Source of the DNA: Pseudomonadota bacterium
GTDB lineage: Bacteria; Pseudomonadota; Gammaproteobacteria; Steroidobacterales; Steroidobacteraceae
Reading direction: 5' to 3'
Assembly (NCBI GenBank): GCA_023423935.1
Contig: JAFAEQ010000010.1
Coordinates: forward strand, 124,001 to 188,000
DNA: 64,000 nt
This document shows positions 1-8,845 of the stretch, piece by piece. Made by a program: the position numbers and the translations under genes. How positions within the stretch are numbered: position 1 is the stretch's first letter; each line of letters opens with the position of its first letter. The notes under the pieces were generated by a model. The model ran no database searches. It was not told where the DNA came from and saw nothing but the letters and a program-made list of their open reading frames with translations.

Positions 1-976
1 CCTTGTTCACGATGGCGCCGAACGGAATCTTGTCCAGGAAGCCGCCATACACGCCGGCCACCGACAGCGTTCCGCCGTTGCGACAGGCAAGAATCGCTTC
101 GCGCAGTACGCTCGGACGGTCGGTCTCCATCTTGAGGGCGGTCTTTACACGGTCATAGGCGCCCTGCACGCCCGTCGAATGCGCCTCCATCCCTACTGCG
201 TCGATGCAGGCATCCGGGCCACGACCGCCCGTCATTTCCTTCAGCGCCTCGAGCACGCTCAACTCTTCATAGTTGAGCGTTTCAGCACCGCTCTTGCGCG
301 CCATGCGCAACCGTTCGGGAAAGCGATCGATCGCAATTACGCGTCCCGCGCCAAGCATGAATGCGCTCCTGATGGCGAACTGCCCGACGGGACCGCATCC
401 CCAGACAGCCACAGTATCGCCTTCCCGGATGTCGCAGTTCTCCGCGGCCATATAACCCGTAGGGAGGATGTCCGAGAGGAACAGCACCTGCTCGTCTGAC
501 AGATCATCCGGGACTTTCACCGGTCCGACATCGGCATACGGCACGCGCACGTATTGCGCCTGTCCGCCCGCGTAACCGCCGAGCATGTGCGAGTAGCCGA
601 AGATGCCGCAGGGCGAATGACCCCAGAGCTTCTCAGCGATATGTGCGTTCGGGTTCGAGTTCTCGCAGAGCGAGTAGAGCTCGCGCTCGCAGAAAAAGCA
701 GTTGCCGCACGAGATCGGAAACGGCACGACCACGCGATCGCCGATCGACAGGTTCGTGACTCCAGCACCGATGTCGACGACTTCGCCCATGAATTCGTGG
801 CCGAGAATGTCGCCGCGATACATGGTGGGAATGTAACCGTCATACAGATGCAGATCGGAACCGCAGATCGCCGAGCTCGTCACTTTGATCACGGCGTCTC
901 GCGGATTGATGATGTGCGGGTCCGGCACCTGCTCGACGCCGACCTCGTGGATACCTTGCCAGCACACTGCTTTCAT
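1..976 (-). CDS. Zinc-dependent alcohol/formaldehyde dehydrogenase-like protein (3' end beyond window)
   Basis: Medium-chain dehydrogenase/reductase, about 325 residues visible; the C-terminus lies beyond base 1. Translating the minus strand from 976 gives a start MKAVCWQG, catalytic-zinc ligands C38 and H60-E61 (ICGSD and GHEF), and four structural-zinc cysteines C90, C93, C96 and C104. A GCGPVGQ nucleotide-binding turn lies in the second half. The family oxidises alcohols or S-hydroxymethyl adducts with NAD(P); this long-insert subgroup is usually called formaldehyde dehydrogenase-like, and the true substrate is unknown. The ATG overlaps the stop of the upstream SRPBCC gene by 4 bases (ATGA), so the two are probably translationally coupled. 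Confidence 0.85.
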   Translation of the reverse strand, partial: MKAVCWQGIHEVGVEQVPDPHIINPRDAVIKVTSSAICGSDLHLYDGYIPTMYRGDILGHEFMGEVVDIGAGVTNLSIGDRVVVPFPISCGNCFFCERELYSLCENSNPNAHIAEKLWGHSPCGIFGYSHMLGGYAGGQAQYVRVPYADVGPVKVPDDLSDEQVLFLSDILPTGYMAAENCDIREGDTVAVWGCGPVGQFAIRSAFMLGAGRVIAIDRFPERLRMARKSGAETLNYEELSVLEALKEMTGGRGPDACIDAVGMEAHSTGVQGAYDRVKTALKMETDRPSVLREAILACRNGGTLSVAGVYGGFLDKIPFGAIVNK

Positions 977-1941
977 GACTCCCTCCGCGTCAAAGTCTTG
1001 CCCAGGAAGCTGCGAGCGCCAGTGGGCTGCCCGCGCGTCGTCGAGATCTCGCCCGTCTCGAGAAGCTGCTTGAGCGCGCGCAGGTCGCGCTTGATCTGCG
1101 CCTTGGGATCCTGACCCAGGATCTGAGCAAGCTTTGCGCTGAGATATCCCGGCGCACCGTAATGCATGCGCACATGGACGATGGTCCCGCGACCGTTCTT
1201 CTCGGGCCTGAAACTCACGCTCCCGTGATGGCGCACCTGGGAGTCGGGCAGTGTCCGCCATGTGATGACGCGATTGGGCTCATCGTGCGTCACTTCCGAA
1301 TCCCACTCGACACGCACGTTGCCGGGCCCTCGCGCGACCCAGTGAGACACCCGCTCGTCCTGACACGTCACCTGCTCGAGATGATCCATGAAGCGCGGCA
1401 GATTCTCGAAGTTGCGCCAGAACGCATAGAGCTTCTCGGGCGTGCTGTTGATGCCCACGCTGACCGAAGCCGTCTCCGTATCGGGCGCTTCTGCGAGCGA
1501 TGTACCGGCGTGCTGCTGGGACGCATAGACATCGAGCGCTGTAACGCCCAGTACCGCAGTGGTCGCGACCATCAATCGACGCGGATCGGAGTCGGGAGAG
1601 CGAAATGCGGCACCCAGCAGCGCGACGTCGATTGCATCCCCTGCAACGCGCGAGAACGCGGCCGTCGCCGGAGCGCGTTGCGATAAAAGGGCAAGGCCAC
1701 TAGCGATTTCTCTGACGCCACACAGACGGACGAGTCCGTCGTTCTCCGGCGCGCCGATCATGCGCGTCAGACTCTTCGGTGCCATAACTTCCATTACACC
1801 GAGTCCGAGGCTGAACCACCCGAGCGCCTGGTTGAGTTGTCCATCGCGCGGGACGACCTGACGCAATCGCGGCACCTTCGCGTGCGTCCTTTGCATTCGT
1901 GTCGAGTCCCGGTGCCTGATCGATTCGCGCGCGGCCGCCAT
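973..1941 (-). CDS. SRPBCC (cyclase/dehydrase-type) protein with N-terminal hydrophobic domain
   Basis: 322 residues from the chosen ATG, which has a GGAGGA ribosome site about 8 bases upstream; a longer open frame reaches 2028 without such a site. Residues about 40-140 are Ala/Gly/Leu-rich and probably membrane-associated. Residues about 160-300 read as a START/SRPBCC fold (SVGINSTPEKLYAFWRNFEN, then alternating beta strands ending in a long amphipathic helix, AQIKRDLRALKQLLETGE). This fold binds hydrophobic ligands, but no ligand can be assigned. The last 4 bases overlap the zinc dehydrogenase start. The pair is divergent from the SDR gene at 2180, suggesting a shared stress- or detoxification-type region (inference). 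Confidence 0.75.
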   Translation of the reverse strand: MAAARESIRHRDSTRMQRTHAKVPRLRQVVPRDGQLNQALGWFSLGLGVMEVMAPKSLTRMIGAPENDGLVRLCGVREIASGLALLSQRAPATAAFSRVAGDAIDVALLGAAFRSPDSDPRRLMVATTAVLGVTALDVYASQQHAGTSLAEAPDTETASVSVGINSTPEKLYAFWRNFENLPRFMDHLEQVTCQDERVSHWVARGPGNVRVEWDSEVTHDEPNRVITWRTLPDSQVRHHGSVSFRPEKNGRGTIVHVRMHYGAPGYLSAKLAQILGQDPKAQIKRDLRALKQLLETGEISTTRGQPTGARSFLGKTLTRRES

Positions 1942-2179
1942 GGTGAAGTCCTCCGAGTGCACGTGAAGTGAGGACTTAAGTGAATCGGCAATCGATGAGT
2001 TCCAACTTACGTGACACTTCACCGGCACAATGCAAACCGCGGGTGAGCATCGGACGGCGCATTACTCACAATGTCGAGACGATCCTTTAGCGAGGAACAA
2101 TACGCGCACGCATGCGCTTGGCACTGCATGTCTTCGTCGCTTTCCTGCGATTCCTTCTGACACACGGAGCATGCCCCTC

Positions 2180-2974
2180 ATGAACGCTCAAGCTCGCCCA
2201 CTCGCTGTCGTCACGGGCGCTTCCACCGGTATCGGCCTGGAACTCGCGCGACAGTGCGCACAGAACGATTTCGATCTTGTGATTGCCGCCGACGAACCGG
2301 AGATCGAAAGCGCGGCCATGTCGTTGCGGAGTCACGGTGTCGAGGTGACACCCGTGATTGCGGATCTCTCGACGCTGAAAGGTGTCGACCAGCTCGTCTT
2401 CGCCATCGAGCAACTCAATCGCCCGGTCGATGCGCTGCTCGCCAACGCAGGCCGCGGATTGGGTCACTCATTCCTGGACCAGGATTTCGGCGACATCGTG
2501 CGCGTCGTGGATACCAACATCACGGGCACGATCTATCTCACGCATCGTGTGGGCAAGAAAATGCTCGAACGCGGCAGTGGTCGCATCCTGTTCACCGGCT
2601 CGATCGCGGGATTCATGCCCGGTGCTTTCCAGGCCGTCTACAACGGCACGAAGGCTTTCATCGATTCGTTCTCGGTAGCGTTGCGTAACGAACTGAAGGA
2701 CACCGATATCACGGTGACCTGCCTGATGCCGGGACCCACCGATACGGAGTTCTTTGCACGAGCCGACTTGCTCGACACCAAGGTGGGCACCGAGGAGAAA
2801 GACGATCCCGCGGATGTGGCCAAGACGGGTTTCGACGCCATGATGCGCGGCGAAAGCAGCGTCGTTCACGGCATGAAGAATAAATTGCAGGTCGCGATGT
2901 CGGGCGTCGTACCCAAGGACGCGCTCGCGGAGCAGCACCGCAAGATGGCCGAGCCGGGAACAGCACGGCAGTGA
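2180..2974 (+). CDS. Short-chain dehydrogenase/reductase
   Basis: 264 residues. An N-terminal TGASTGIG cofactor loop, NAG (ANAGRG), a Ser in FTGSIAG and the YNGTK catalytic Tyr/Lys show a classical NAD(P) SDR. The C-terminus is extended (about residues 215-264, charged), as in SDRs that act on small hydroxy compounds or glyoxals; the substrate is unknown. I chose ATG 2180 because GGAG at 2166-2169 is well spaced; an in-frame ATG at 2171 is too close to it. It is divergent from the SRPBCC/dehydrogenase pair. A 9-bp hairpin follows at 3012-3041. Confidence 0.8.
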   Translation: MNAQARPLAVVTGASTGIGLELARQCAQNDFDLVIAADEPEIESAAMSLRSHGVEVTPVIADLSTLKGVDQLVFAIEQLNRPVDALLANAGRGLGHSFLDQDFGDIVRVVDTNITGTIYLTHRVGKKMLERGSGRILFTGSIAGFMPGAFQAVYNGTKAFIDSFSVALRNELKDTDITVTCLMPGPTDTEFFARADLLDTKVGTEEKDDPADVAKTGFDAMMRGESSVVHGMKNKLQVAMSGVVPKDALAEQHRKMAEPGTARQ

Positions 2975-3400
2975 CGATTCAGCAGCGCATCGACTGAGCT
3001 CGGGCAAACCCTGCGCCGACATCGAAATCCGAGTCGGCGCAATTCCCTGCCACAGTCATGGAGGAGCGTCTGCCGCTGAAGGCGCCCGTCTGGCGCGCAG
3101 GAATTTTGCTCCGACAGCTGAAGATAAATCCCATCTACGGCGGCATCGCGCGAACGGACAGTCGAAGGCGCGTCTGTTGAGATTGCATGAGTCATTGAGT
3201 TCGCAAGCGCCGAGCGGCGCCCGACTGGCTGCAGATTGGATCATTGGCTAGGATCGAACGCGCTCGTGAAAAGCCGGCGCGTTCGCTGCGTGCACGCTTC
3301 GTGACGGGCGCAGCACCTCGACTGAGGCAGCATTGACAAGCTGCAACTGGCTAGGCCAAATTGGCCTTACCAATAATTCCTACTCTTTTTCGCAGGTTTC
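2975..3400. other. 426-bp intergenic region upstream of manD with hairpins and overlapping palindromes
   Basis: No credible gene on either strand. It holds a perfect 9-bp inverted repeat (TGCGCCGAC at 3012-3020, GTCGGCGCA at 3033-3041) just after the SDR, possibly a transcript-end hairpin although no T-run follows. A second 8-bp repeat lies at 3256-3263/3277-3284 (GAACGCGC/GCGCGTTC). Two overlapping operator-like palindromes at 3353-3374 precede manD and are listed separately. Confidence 0.6.
3353..3374 (+). promoter_or_regulatory. Overlapping palindromes upstream of manD, candidate sugar-acid operator
   Basis: AGGCCAA-A-TTGGCCT (3353-3367, perfect 7+1+7) overlaps ATTGG-CCTTA-CCAAT (3360-3374, perfect 5+5+5). 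The second resembles UxuR/ExuR-like FCD-GntR sites (ATTGG..CCAAT, as known for hexuronate regulons), though the spacer is one base longer than the enterobacterial form. It ends 26 bases before the manD ATG. A repressor site is inferred; the cognate regulator is not in the window. Confidence 0.5.
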
Positions 3401-4612
3401 ATGAATACCATCGTCGCGGCACGCGTCATCATCACCTGTCCCGGTCGCAACTTCGTCACACTCAAGATCGAAACGAAGAACGGCGCCTATGGCATCGGCG
3501 ATGCGACGTTGAACGGTCGCGAGCTCGCGGTCGCAAGCTATCTGACGGATCACGTCATTCCGTGTCTCATCGGTCGCGACGCGCAGCAGATCGAAGACAT
3601 CTGGCAGTACTTTTATCGCGGTGCGTATTGGCGCCGCGGTCCCGTCACCATGACAGCCATCGCGGCAGTCGACATGGCGCTGTGGGACATCAAGGCGAAG
3701 AGCGCGAACATGCCGCTCTACCAACTCCTCGGCGGTGCAAGTCGCACAGGCGTGATGGTGTACGGACACGCGAATGGCAACACCATCGATGAAACGATCG
3801 AGCAGGCACTCAAGTACAAGGAACAGGGCTACAAAGCGATCCGCTTGCAGAGCGGCGTGCCGGGCCTCAAGTCCACTTACGGCGTGTCGAAGGACAAGCT
3901 GTTCTATGAGCCTGCCGATGCAGCGAAGCCGACTGAGAATGTCTGGTCGACGGCAAAGTACATGCCTACGGTGCCGAAGCTGTTCGAGCTTGCACGCGCG
4001 AAGCTCGGGTGGGACGTGCATCTGCTGCACGATGTTCATCATCGTTTGACACCGATCGAAGCGGGCCGACTGGGCAAGGATCTGGAGCCCTTCCGTCCGT
4101 TCTGGCTGGAAGACTGCACGCCTGCGGAAGATCAGGCCGCATTCCGGCTGATCCGCCAGCATACGACCACGCCGCTTGCGGTGGGCGAAGTGTTTAGCTC
4201 CGTGTGGGATGCGAAACAACTCATCGATGAACGTCTGATCGATTACATCCGCACGACGATCGTTCATGCAGGCGGCATCTCTCACGTGCGCCGCATCGCG
4301 CATCTCGCCGAGATCAACGGAGTTCGCACGGGCTTTCACGGTGCGACGGATCTATCGCCGATCTGCATGGGCTCGGCACTGCACTTCGATCTGTGGGTAC
4401 CGAACTTCGGCATCCAGGAGTACATGCGGCACACGGCCGAGACGGATGCCGTCTTCCCCCACGCATATTTCTTCAAGGAAGGCGAGCTGCATCCCGGCGA
4501 GGCGCCCGGTCATGGCGTCGACATCGACGAGGCACTCGCGGCGAAGTATCCGTACAAGCCGGCAAGCCTGCCGATCAATCGCCTCGAAGACGGCACGATG
4601 TTCGACTGGTAG
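3401..4612 (+). CDS. manD: D-mannonate dehydratase (enolase superfamily, ManD)
   Basis: 403 residues, the usual ManD length. It dehydrates D-mannonate to 2-keto-3-deoxygluconate in glucuronate catabolism. The key residues sit one position from those in the characterised Novosphingobium enzyme: R148, Y160, D211 and H213 (HLLHDVHHR), E237 (WLEDC), E263 (VGEVFSS); the C-terminal HGATDLSP and PNFGIQEY segments are also present. ManD also includes low-efficiency D-gluconate dehydratases, so specificity is likely rather than certain. It stands alone, without uxuAB or kdgK neighbours, but the hexuronate-type MFS transporter at 27.6-28.9 kb could supply substrate. An operator-like palindrome precedes it. 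Confidence 0.92.
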   Translation: MNTIVAARVIITCPGRNFVTLKIETKNGAYGIGDATLNGRELAVASYLTDHVIPCLIGRDAQQIEDIWQYFYRGAYWRRGPVTMTAIAAVDMALWDIKAKSANMPLYQLLGGASRTGVMVYGHANGNTIDETIEQALKYKEQGYKAIRLQSGVPGLKSTYGVSKDKLFYEPADAAKPTENVWSTAKYMPTVPKLFELARAKLGWDVHLLHDVHHRLTPIEAGRLGKDLEPFRPFWLEDCTPAEDQAAFRLIRQHTTTPLAVGEVFSSVWDAKQLIDERLIDYIRTTIVHAGGISHVRRIAHLAEINGVRTGFHGATDLSPICMGSALHFDLWVPNFGIQEYMRHTAETDAVFPHAYFFKEGELHPGEAPGHGVDIDEALAAKYPYKPASLPINRLEDGTMFDW

Positions 4613-4701
4613 CGCGAGTGCGGGCGGCTCGGGTCTGCAAGGCTTGAGAGTTCGGGCGAAGCACATACTCTGTCGCCCAGGCATCTGCCTTGCGAGCCCT
4701 C

Positions 4702-5262
4702 ATGAAGTTCTGTTCCAACTGCGGTTCACCGGTCGAGTTCCGAATCCCGGACGGCGATCATCTGCCGCGCTTCGTCTGCCCGAACTGTCACACGATCCAT
4801 TATCAGAACCCGCGCATCATCGCCGGCTGCATCCCCGTACGCGGCGACAAGGTGCTGTTGTGCAAGCGCGCGATCGAACCGCGACTCGGATACTGGACGT
4901 TCCCTGCGGGATTCATGGAGAACGGTGAGGCGGTGCAGGACGGTGCCGCACGCGAAGCGATGGAAGAAGCGCTCGCCCGGGTGGAGATCGGCTCGTTGAT
5001 CAGCATCGTGAATGTGATCCGTGCCCATCAGGTGCACATCACTTTTCGTGCGACCCTTCTCGATGACGACTTCGGTGTCGGGCCCGAGAGTCTGGAAGTC
5101 GGCCTGTATCGCGAAGACGAGATCCCGTGGGACGACATCGCCTTTCTGAGCGTGGATTTCGCCTTGCGCCGATTCTTCGAGGATCGCAAGGCGGGGCGTG
5201 AAGGCGTCCATTTCCGCGATATCGATTGGCAGGAAGGCAAGCCTCTGCTGCGCGATCGTTAG
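4702..5262 (+). CDS. Nudix hydrolase with N-terminal zinc ribbon
   Basis: 186 residues from MKFCSNCG; an upstream in-frame codon at 4690 has no better ribosome site. The N-terminus is a zinc ribbon (CSNCG ... CPNC, residues 4-36). The Nudix box follows in the pattern G-x5-E-x7-RE-x2-EE, with the usual trailing Gly replaced by Leu (EEAL), a deviation also common in this ADP-ribose/NADH pyrophosphatase-like subgroup. It would hydrolyse a nucleoside diphosphate derivative; the substrate is unknown. It lies between manD and fdxA on the same strand with independent-looking spacing (89 and 164 bases). Confidence 0.85.
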   Translation: MKFCSNCGSPVEFRIPDGDHLPRFVCPNCHTIHYQNPRIIAGCIPVRGDKVLLCKRAIEPRLGYWTFPAGFMENGEAVQDGAAREAMEEALARVEIGSLISIVNVIRAHQVHITFRATLLDDDFGVGPESLEVGLYREDEIPWDDIAFLSVDFALRRFFEDRKAGREGVHFRDIDWQEGKPLLRDR

Positions 5263-5426
5263 CACCGCTCGCGCGCAGGATTGCATGTCCTCATAACCAA
5301 TCTGCCGCCGGACAGACTGCACACGATCTCGAAATCGCCCGCAGCGCGCTTCAATCGCCCTGCCCGCTTTGGCACAATACGCGCCCCGCAAATGGGCCCC
5401 TCGCCTTTGATCTCACGGAGCCGTCA

Positions 5427-5750
5427 ATGACGTTTGTCGTCACAGAGAACTGCATCAAGTGCAAGTACACCGATTGTGTCGAGGTGTGCCCTGTCGACTG
5501 CTTCCATGCGGGCCCCAACTTCCTCGTGATCGATCCCGATGAATGCATCGATTGCACGTTGTGCGAGCCGGAATGCCCTGCTGAAGCCATTTTCTCCGAG
5601 GAGGAATTGCCTGCAGGTCAGGAGCATTTCAAGCAGCTGAACGCGGAGCTTGCGAAGCAATGGCCCGTGATCACGGAGCGCGCGCCAGCTCCGGCCGATG
5701 CGAAGGAATGGGACGGCAAGCCCGACAAGCTGAAGCTGCTCGAACGATGA
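5427..5750 (+). CDS. fdxA: 7Fe-8S ferredoxin FdxA
   Basis: 107 residues. The N-terminal half has CIKCKYTDCVEVCPVDCF (the [3Fe-4S]/[4Fe-4S] pattern) and then CIDCTLCEPECP, as in Azotobacter ferredoxin I and FdxA proteins; the C-terminal about 45 residues are the family's acidic/lysine-rich extension ending near DKLKLLER. It is a low-potential electron carrier in the cytoplasm. ATG 5427 is preceded by GGAG at suitable distance; the open frame extends farther upstream but that part is unlike the family. A strong bidirectional terminator follows. Confidence 0.95.
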   Translation: MTFVVTENCIKCKYTDCVEVCPVDCFHAGPNFLVIDPDECIDCTLCEPECPAEAIFSEEELPAGQEHFKQLNAELAKQWPVITERAPAPADAKEWDGKPDKLKLLER

Positions 5751-5771
5751 GTCGCTCGAGCCACTGAATGA

Positions 5772-5799
5772 AAAAAGCCCGCAGCGATGCGGGCTTTTT
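5772..5799. terminator. Bidirectional rho-independent terminator
   Basis: Perfect 12-bp stem (AAAAAGCCCGCA at 5772-5783, TGCGGGCTTTTT at 5788-5799) with a GCGA tetraloop and T-runs in both directions. It lies between the convergent fdxA and dsbC genes and would end both transcripts. Confidence 0.92.
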
Positions 5800-5824
5800 C
5801 TTATTCTGGAGGTCCGATTCGGCC

Positions 5825-6577
5825 TTAGTTTGCCTTCGCGGCCGCGACCTTCAGCTGATCGAGCTGACGCACCATTTCCGAAGGCGCGAGATAGCCGCCG
5901 ATGTAGTCGCCGCTCGCCGTGAAAATGGCAGGCGTCCCGCGCACGCCCATCTCTTCGCCGAGCTCATATTGCTTGGCCACCGGCGTCGCGCCGCATTTCG
6001 CCTCGACGGACTGACCCTGCTTGGCCTTGGTGATCGCCGCATTGCGGTCCTTCGAGCACCACACCGCCTCCATCTTGGCCCAGTCGTCCGTGCCGGGACC
6101 GGCGCGGGGATACGCCATGTAGCGCACGCGGACACCGAGCTTGTTCAGTTGCTCGATTTCGCCATGAAGCTTGCGGCAATACCCGCATTCGACATCCGTG
6201 AAAACATTGATGGTGTACTTCGCGTTCGCAGGACCGAACACGATCATGTCCTTTTCATCGAGCTTGGCGAGCGCCTGACTGCGCGCCGTCGTGCGACCCG
6301 CCTCAGTGAGGTTGGTGCGGCTCGAAACGTCGTAGAGATCGCCGCTGAAAAGATATTTACCGTCCGCGCTGACATACGCCGTGTCGGCGCCGAGGCTGAC
6401 CTCGTACACACCCGCCACGGGCGACGGCTTGATCTGATCAGCTTTTACCCCGGGAAACTGCGCGGCAATCACCGTACGCGGGTCGGCCTTCTTGACCTCG
6501 GTCTTGGCGGGCTCAGCGGCATGAGCGCCCACGGCCACCAGCGCCAGCGCACACAGGGTCCAGATCGATCGTTTCAT
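5825..6577 (-). CDS. dsbC: Thiol:disulfide interchange protein DsbC
   Basis: 250 residues. A Sec signal (MKRSIWTLCALALVAVGAHA, cleavage about residue 20) is followed by a DsbC N-terminal dimerisation domain (about 30-90) and a thioredoxin fold with active site C131-G-Y-C134 and a cis-Pro loop (GVRGTPAIF). A second cysteine pair (WCSKD ... AKCGA) matches the structural disulfide of DsbC. It isomerises wrong disulfides in the periplasm. I chose ATG 6577 because of GGAG upstream and because the signal starts there. It follows xerD on the same strand, the gene order also found in E. coli. Confidence 0.93.
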   Translation of the reverse strand: MKRSIWTLCALALVAVGAHAAEPAKTEVKKADPRTVIAAQFPGVKADQIKPSPVAGVYEVSLGADTAYVSADGKYLFSGDLYDVSSRTNLTEAGRTTARSQALAKLDEKDMIVFGPANAKYTINVFTDVECGYCRKLHGEIEQLNKLGVRVRYMAYPRAGPGTDDWAKMEAVWCSKDRNAAITKAKQGQSVEAKCGATPVAKQYELGEEMGVRGTPAIFTASGDYIGGYLAPSEMVRQLDQLKVAAAKAN

Positions 6578-6728
6578 CGAAACTCCATGGGAATGAGCGG
6601 GTAGCACGGTTGGAGTGCGCTGCTGCCGCTTAGGTTCAGTGAGTCTAAAAACCTGCGCGCAGGGTGTCCACTGCGCCGAAAGACGCCCGACACGAGAGCT
6701 GGGAACCCATCAATCAGGTAAGGACGTA

Positions 6729-6746
6729 AGGCGGTTCCAACCGCCT
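6729..6746. other. Short hairpin between xerD and dsbC
   Basis: AGGCGGTT (6729-6736) and AACCGCCT (6739-6746) form a perfect 8-bp inverted repeat with a 2-base centre. No T-run follows on the minus strand, so termination is uncertain; it could attenuate xerD transcript or be a protein site. Confidence 0.4.
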
Positions 6747-6771
6747 ACCCGGGAGCCGTCTCGCGGGATGA

Positions 6772-7722
6772 CTATCCGCGAGGGTGATGCTGCGCGTGCA
6801 GCTCTTTCATACGCTCGCGGGCGACATGCGTATAGATCTGTGTGGTGGAAAGATCGCTATGACCGAGCAGCATCTGTACGACACGCAAGTCAGCGCCATG
6901 ATTCAACAGATGTGTCGCAAACGCGTGACGCAGCGTATGCGGCGACAGCGCCTTCTGAACGCCGGCCTTTTGTGCGTAGCGCTTGATGATGTGCCAGAAC
7001 GCCTGACGCGTCATACGATCGCCGCGGCGGGTCGGAAAGAGAAAATCGGTCTGACGTTCGAGCAGGATTTCCAGACGCGGGCCGCTGATGAACTTCTGCA
7101 GCCAGTCCACGGCTTCCTCGCCGAGCGGAATGAGACGCTCGCGGTCGCCCTTGCCGACGATGCGCAGCACGCCCTGGTTCATGTTCACCTGACCGGCCCT
7201 CAGGTTGACGAGCTCAGAAACCCGAAGTCCCGTGGCGTAGAGCACCTCGAGCATCGTGCGATCGCGATGGCCGAGCGGCTGATCGATCTCGGGGGCCGCG
7301 AGCAGAGCCTCGACCTCTTCCTCAGTCAGCGACTTCGGCAGCGATCGGCCGATCTTGGGCATGGCGATCTGCGCGGTCGGATCCTCGCTGATCGCTCCGT
7401 CGCGGACGAGGTAGCGATAAAAGCGGCGGAAACTGGACAACTGACGCGCCGTCGACCGAGGACGAGCGCCGGCTTCGACGCGCCAGGCAATGAATGCGAG
7501 AACATCAGCGCGCTTGGCGGCAACGCTCGAGCTGCCACGAGCCTGCAACCAGCGATCGAGCGCAGTGAGATCGGCGCGATAGGCGGAAAGCGTGTTCGGC
7601 GAAAGACCACGCTCCATCCAGACGGCATCCAGAAATCGATCGATCGCTGCGAGGGACGGTGTGGTCTCCGCAGTTCCTTCGCCGGTCCTCGCGTAAACTG
7701 ATGCTTTCGTAACGGTGCTCAT
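6772..7722 (-). CDS. xerD: Site-specific tyrosine recombinase XerD
   Basis: 316 residues from ATG 7722. A TTG nine bases upstream (7731) is an alternative start. The N-terminal SAM-like core-binding domain spans about 25-115 and the catalytic domain about 130-310. All six tyrosine-recombinase residues are visible: R167 (TGLRVSEL), K191 (VGKGDRER), H262 and R265 (HTLRHAFATHLL), H288 (LLGHSDLSTT) and Y297 (IYTHV). With XerC it resolves chromosome dimers at dif. The synteny with dsbC separates it from XerC and from mobile integrases. The N-terminus is about 20 residues longer than E. coli XerD. Confidence 0.93.
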   Translation of the reverse strand: MSTVTKASVYARTGEGTAETTPSLAAIDRFLDAVWMERGLSPNTLSAYRADLTALDRWLQARGSSSVAAKRADVLAFIAWRVEAGARPRSTARQLSSFRRFYRYLVRDGAISEDPTAQIAMPKIGRSLPKSLTEEEVEALLAAPEIDQPLGHRDRTMLEVLYATGLRVSELVNLRAGQVNMNQGVLRIVGKGDRERLIPLGEEAVDWLQKFISGPRLEILLERQTDFLFPTRRGDRMTRQAFWHIIKRYAQKAGVQKALSPHTLRHAFATHLLNHGADLRVVQMLLGHSDLSTTQIYTHVARERMKELHAQHHPRG

Positions 7723-7960
7723 CGCCTTCAACAGTTGGCGCAGGCCGGCACGTCTCGAACGTCGAGTCCTGGCCGGACTTGCAGTGTCAGCAGTATGCGT
7801 AGGGGGTTCATCGCGGCGGAGTGACAGTTATCACAGAACGTTTTTGGTGTTTACATAAAGAGAACCAGTTCACAGAAATTGACCCCGCTGAGGCATCCCC
7901 TGCCCTTGGCATCGGCTTAATCATGGCAAGTCCCGCCGCTTTGCAAGCAACGCAACTCGA

Positions 7961-8752
7961 ATGTCCTTGAATCCATTGTCAGCTCTCCGACGTCTCCTCG
8001 ACGCGATCTACGGCATCTACGCCGTGAGTATTTTTCTGATCCTGGGCTCCGTCGCGCTGGTGCTGGTGACATTGGTGCCGGGACTTTCGCTGGACACACG
8101 TCGCGGCATTGCGCACTGGAGCGCACACTTGTTTCTCTTGTGTGTCGGTCTGCGCGTGCGCGTCATCAATCTGCACGGACTGCCCGCAGGACCCTGCGTG
8201 GTCGTCGCCAATCACGCGAGCTATCTCGATGGTCCGCTGCTCAAAGGCGTTCTGCCCGCACGCTTCAGCTTCGTGATCAAGAAAGAGGTCTCACGCGTGC
8301 CGCTCGCTGGCGTGCTGCTGCGTCGAATTGGCTCGGAGTTCGTCGACCGCTTCAATCGGCATGCGGGCGCCATGGACACGCGACGGCTTCTGAAAGCCGC
8401 CGATGCCGGACAGGCGCTTGCCTTCTTCCCTGAAGGCACATTCGTCGAGCAGCCTGGATTGGGAAAATTTCATACGGGCGCATTCGCGATTGCCTCGCGA
8501 GCTCAGTTACCGGTCGTGCCGCTCGTTATTCGCGGAACTCGACACGTGCTCCCGAGCGGACACTTTCTGCCGCGCTGGGGACGCATCGAAGTCGAGATCC
8601 TTCCTGTGATCGACGTGCCATCCGGGGTTGATTCGGCGGCGATCGCCACGATGACTCGTGATCAGGCGCGCGCGCGGATTCTGGGCGCGCTCGATGAGCC
8701 TGATCTCACCGCGCAAGAAGAGACTTCGCTCGAGGTTGCGCGCAGGAACTGA
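7961..8752 (+). CDS. 1-acyl-sn-glycerol-3-phosphate acyltransferase (PlsC family)
   Basis: 263 residues. A hydrophobic N-terminus (about 18-42) would anchor it in the inner membrane. The acyltransferase boxes are present: H85-x4-D90 (NHASYLD), a Arg-containing block, FPEGTF near 155, and a VVPLVIRG-type fourth block near 190. It would acylate lysophosphatidate or a related lysolipid. A second PlsC homologue is common in gammaproteobacteria, so I do not assign the housekeeping plsC symbol. It is monocistronic, with about 240 bases upstream free of genes. Confidence 0.85.
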   Translation: MSLNPLSALRRLLDAIYGIYAVSIFLILGSVALVLVTLVPGLSLDTRRGIAHWSAHLFLLCVGLRVRVINLHGLPAGPCVVVANHASYLDGPLLKGVLPARFSFVIKKEVSRVPLAGVLLRRIGSEFVDRFNRHAGAMDTRRLLKAADAGQALAFFPEGTFVEQPGLGKFHTGAFAIASRAQLPVVPLVIRGTRHVLPSGHFLPRWGRIEVEILPVIDVPSGVDSAAIATMTRDQARARILGALDEPDLTAQEETSLEVARRN

Positions 8753-8845
8753 CGGCTCGTTCGAGCGTCGTTGCTGCAGGTCGCGCTTGACCTTGCTTCG
8801 CACCATCGGGGAATCTGCAGACACCCGCGATGCGAGCGACGCGCA

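Noticed and set aside
4702..5262. Degenerate Nudix box (Leu for Gly) as a sign of inactivity
   Set aside because: The metal-binding REx2EE residues are intact and related zinc-ribbon Nudix proteins show the same change.
5768..6604. 278-codon plus-strand frame opposite dsbC
   Set aside because: Starts inside the terminator of fdxA and is antisense to DsbC, which has signal peptide and CGYC.
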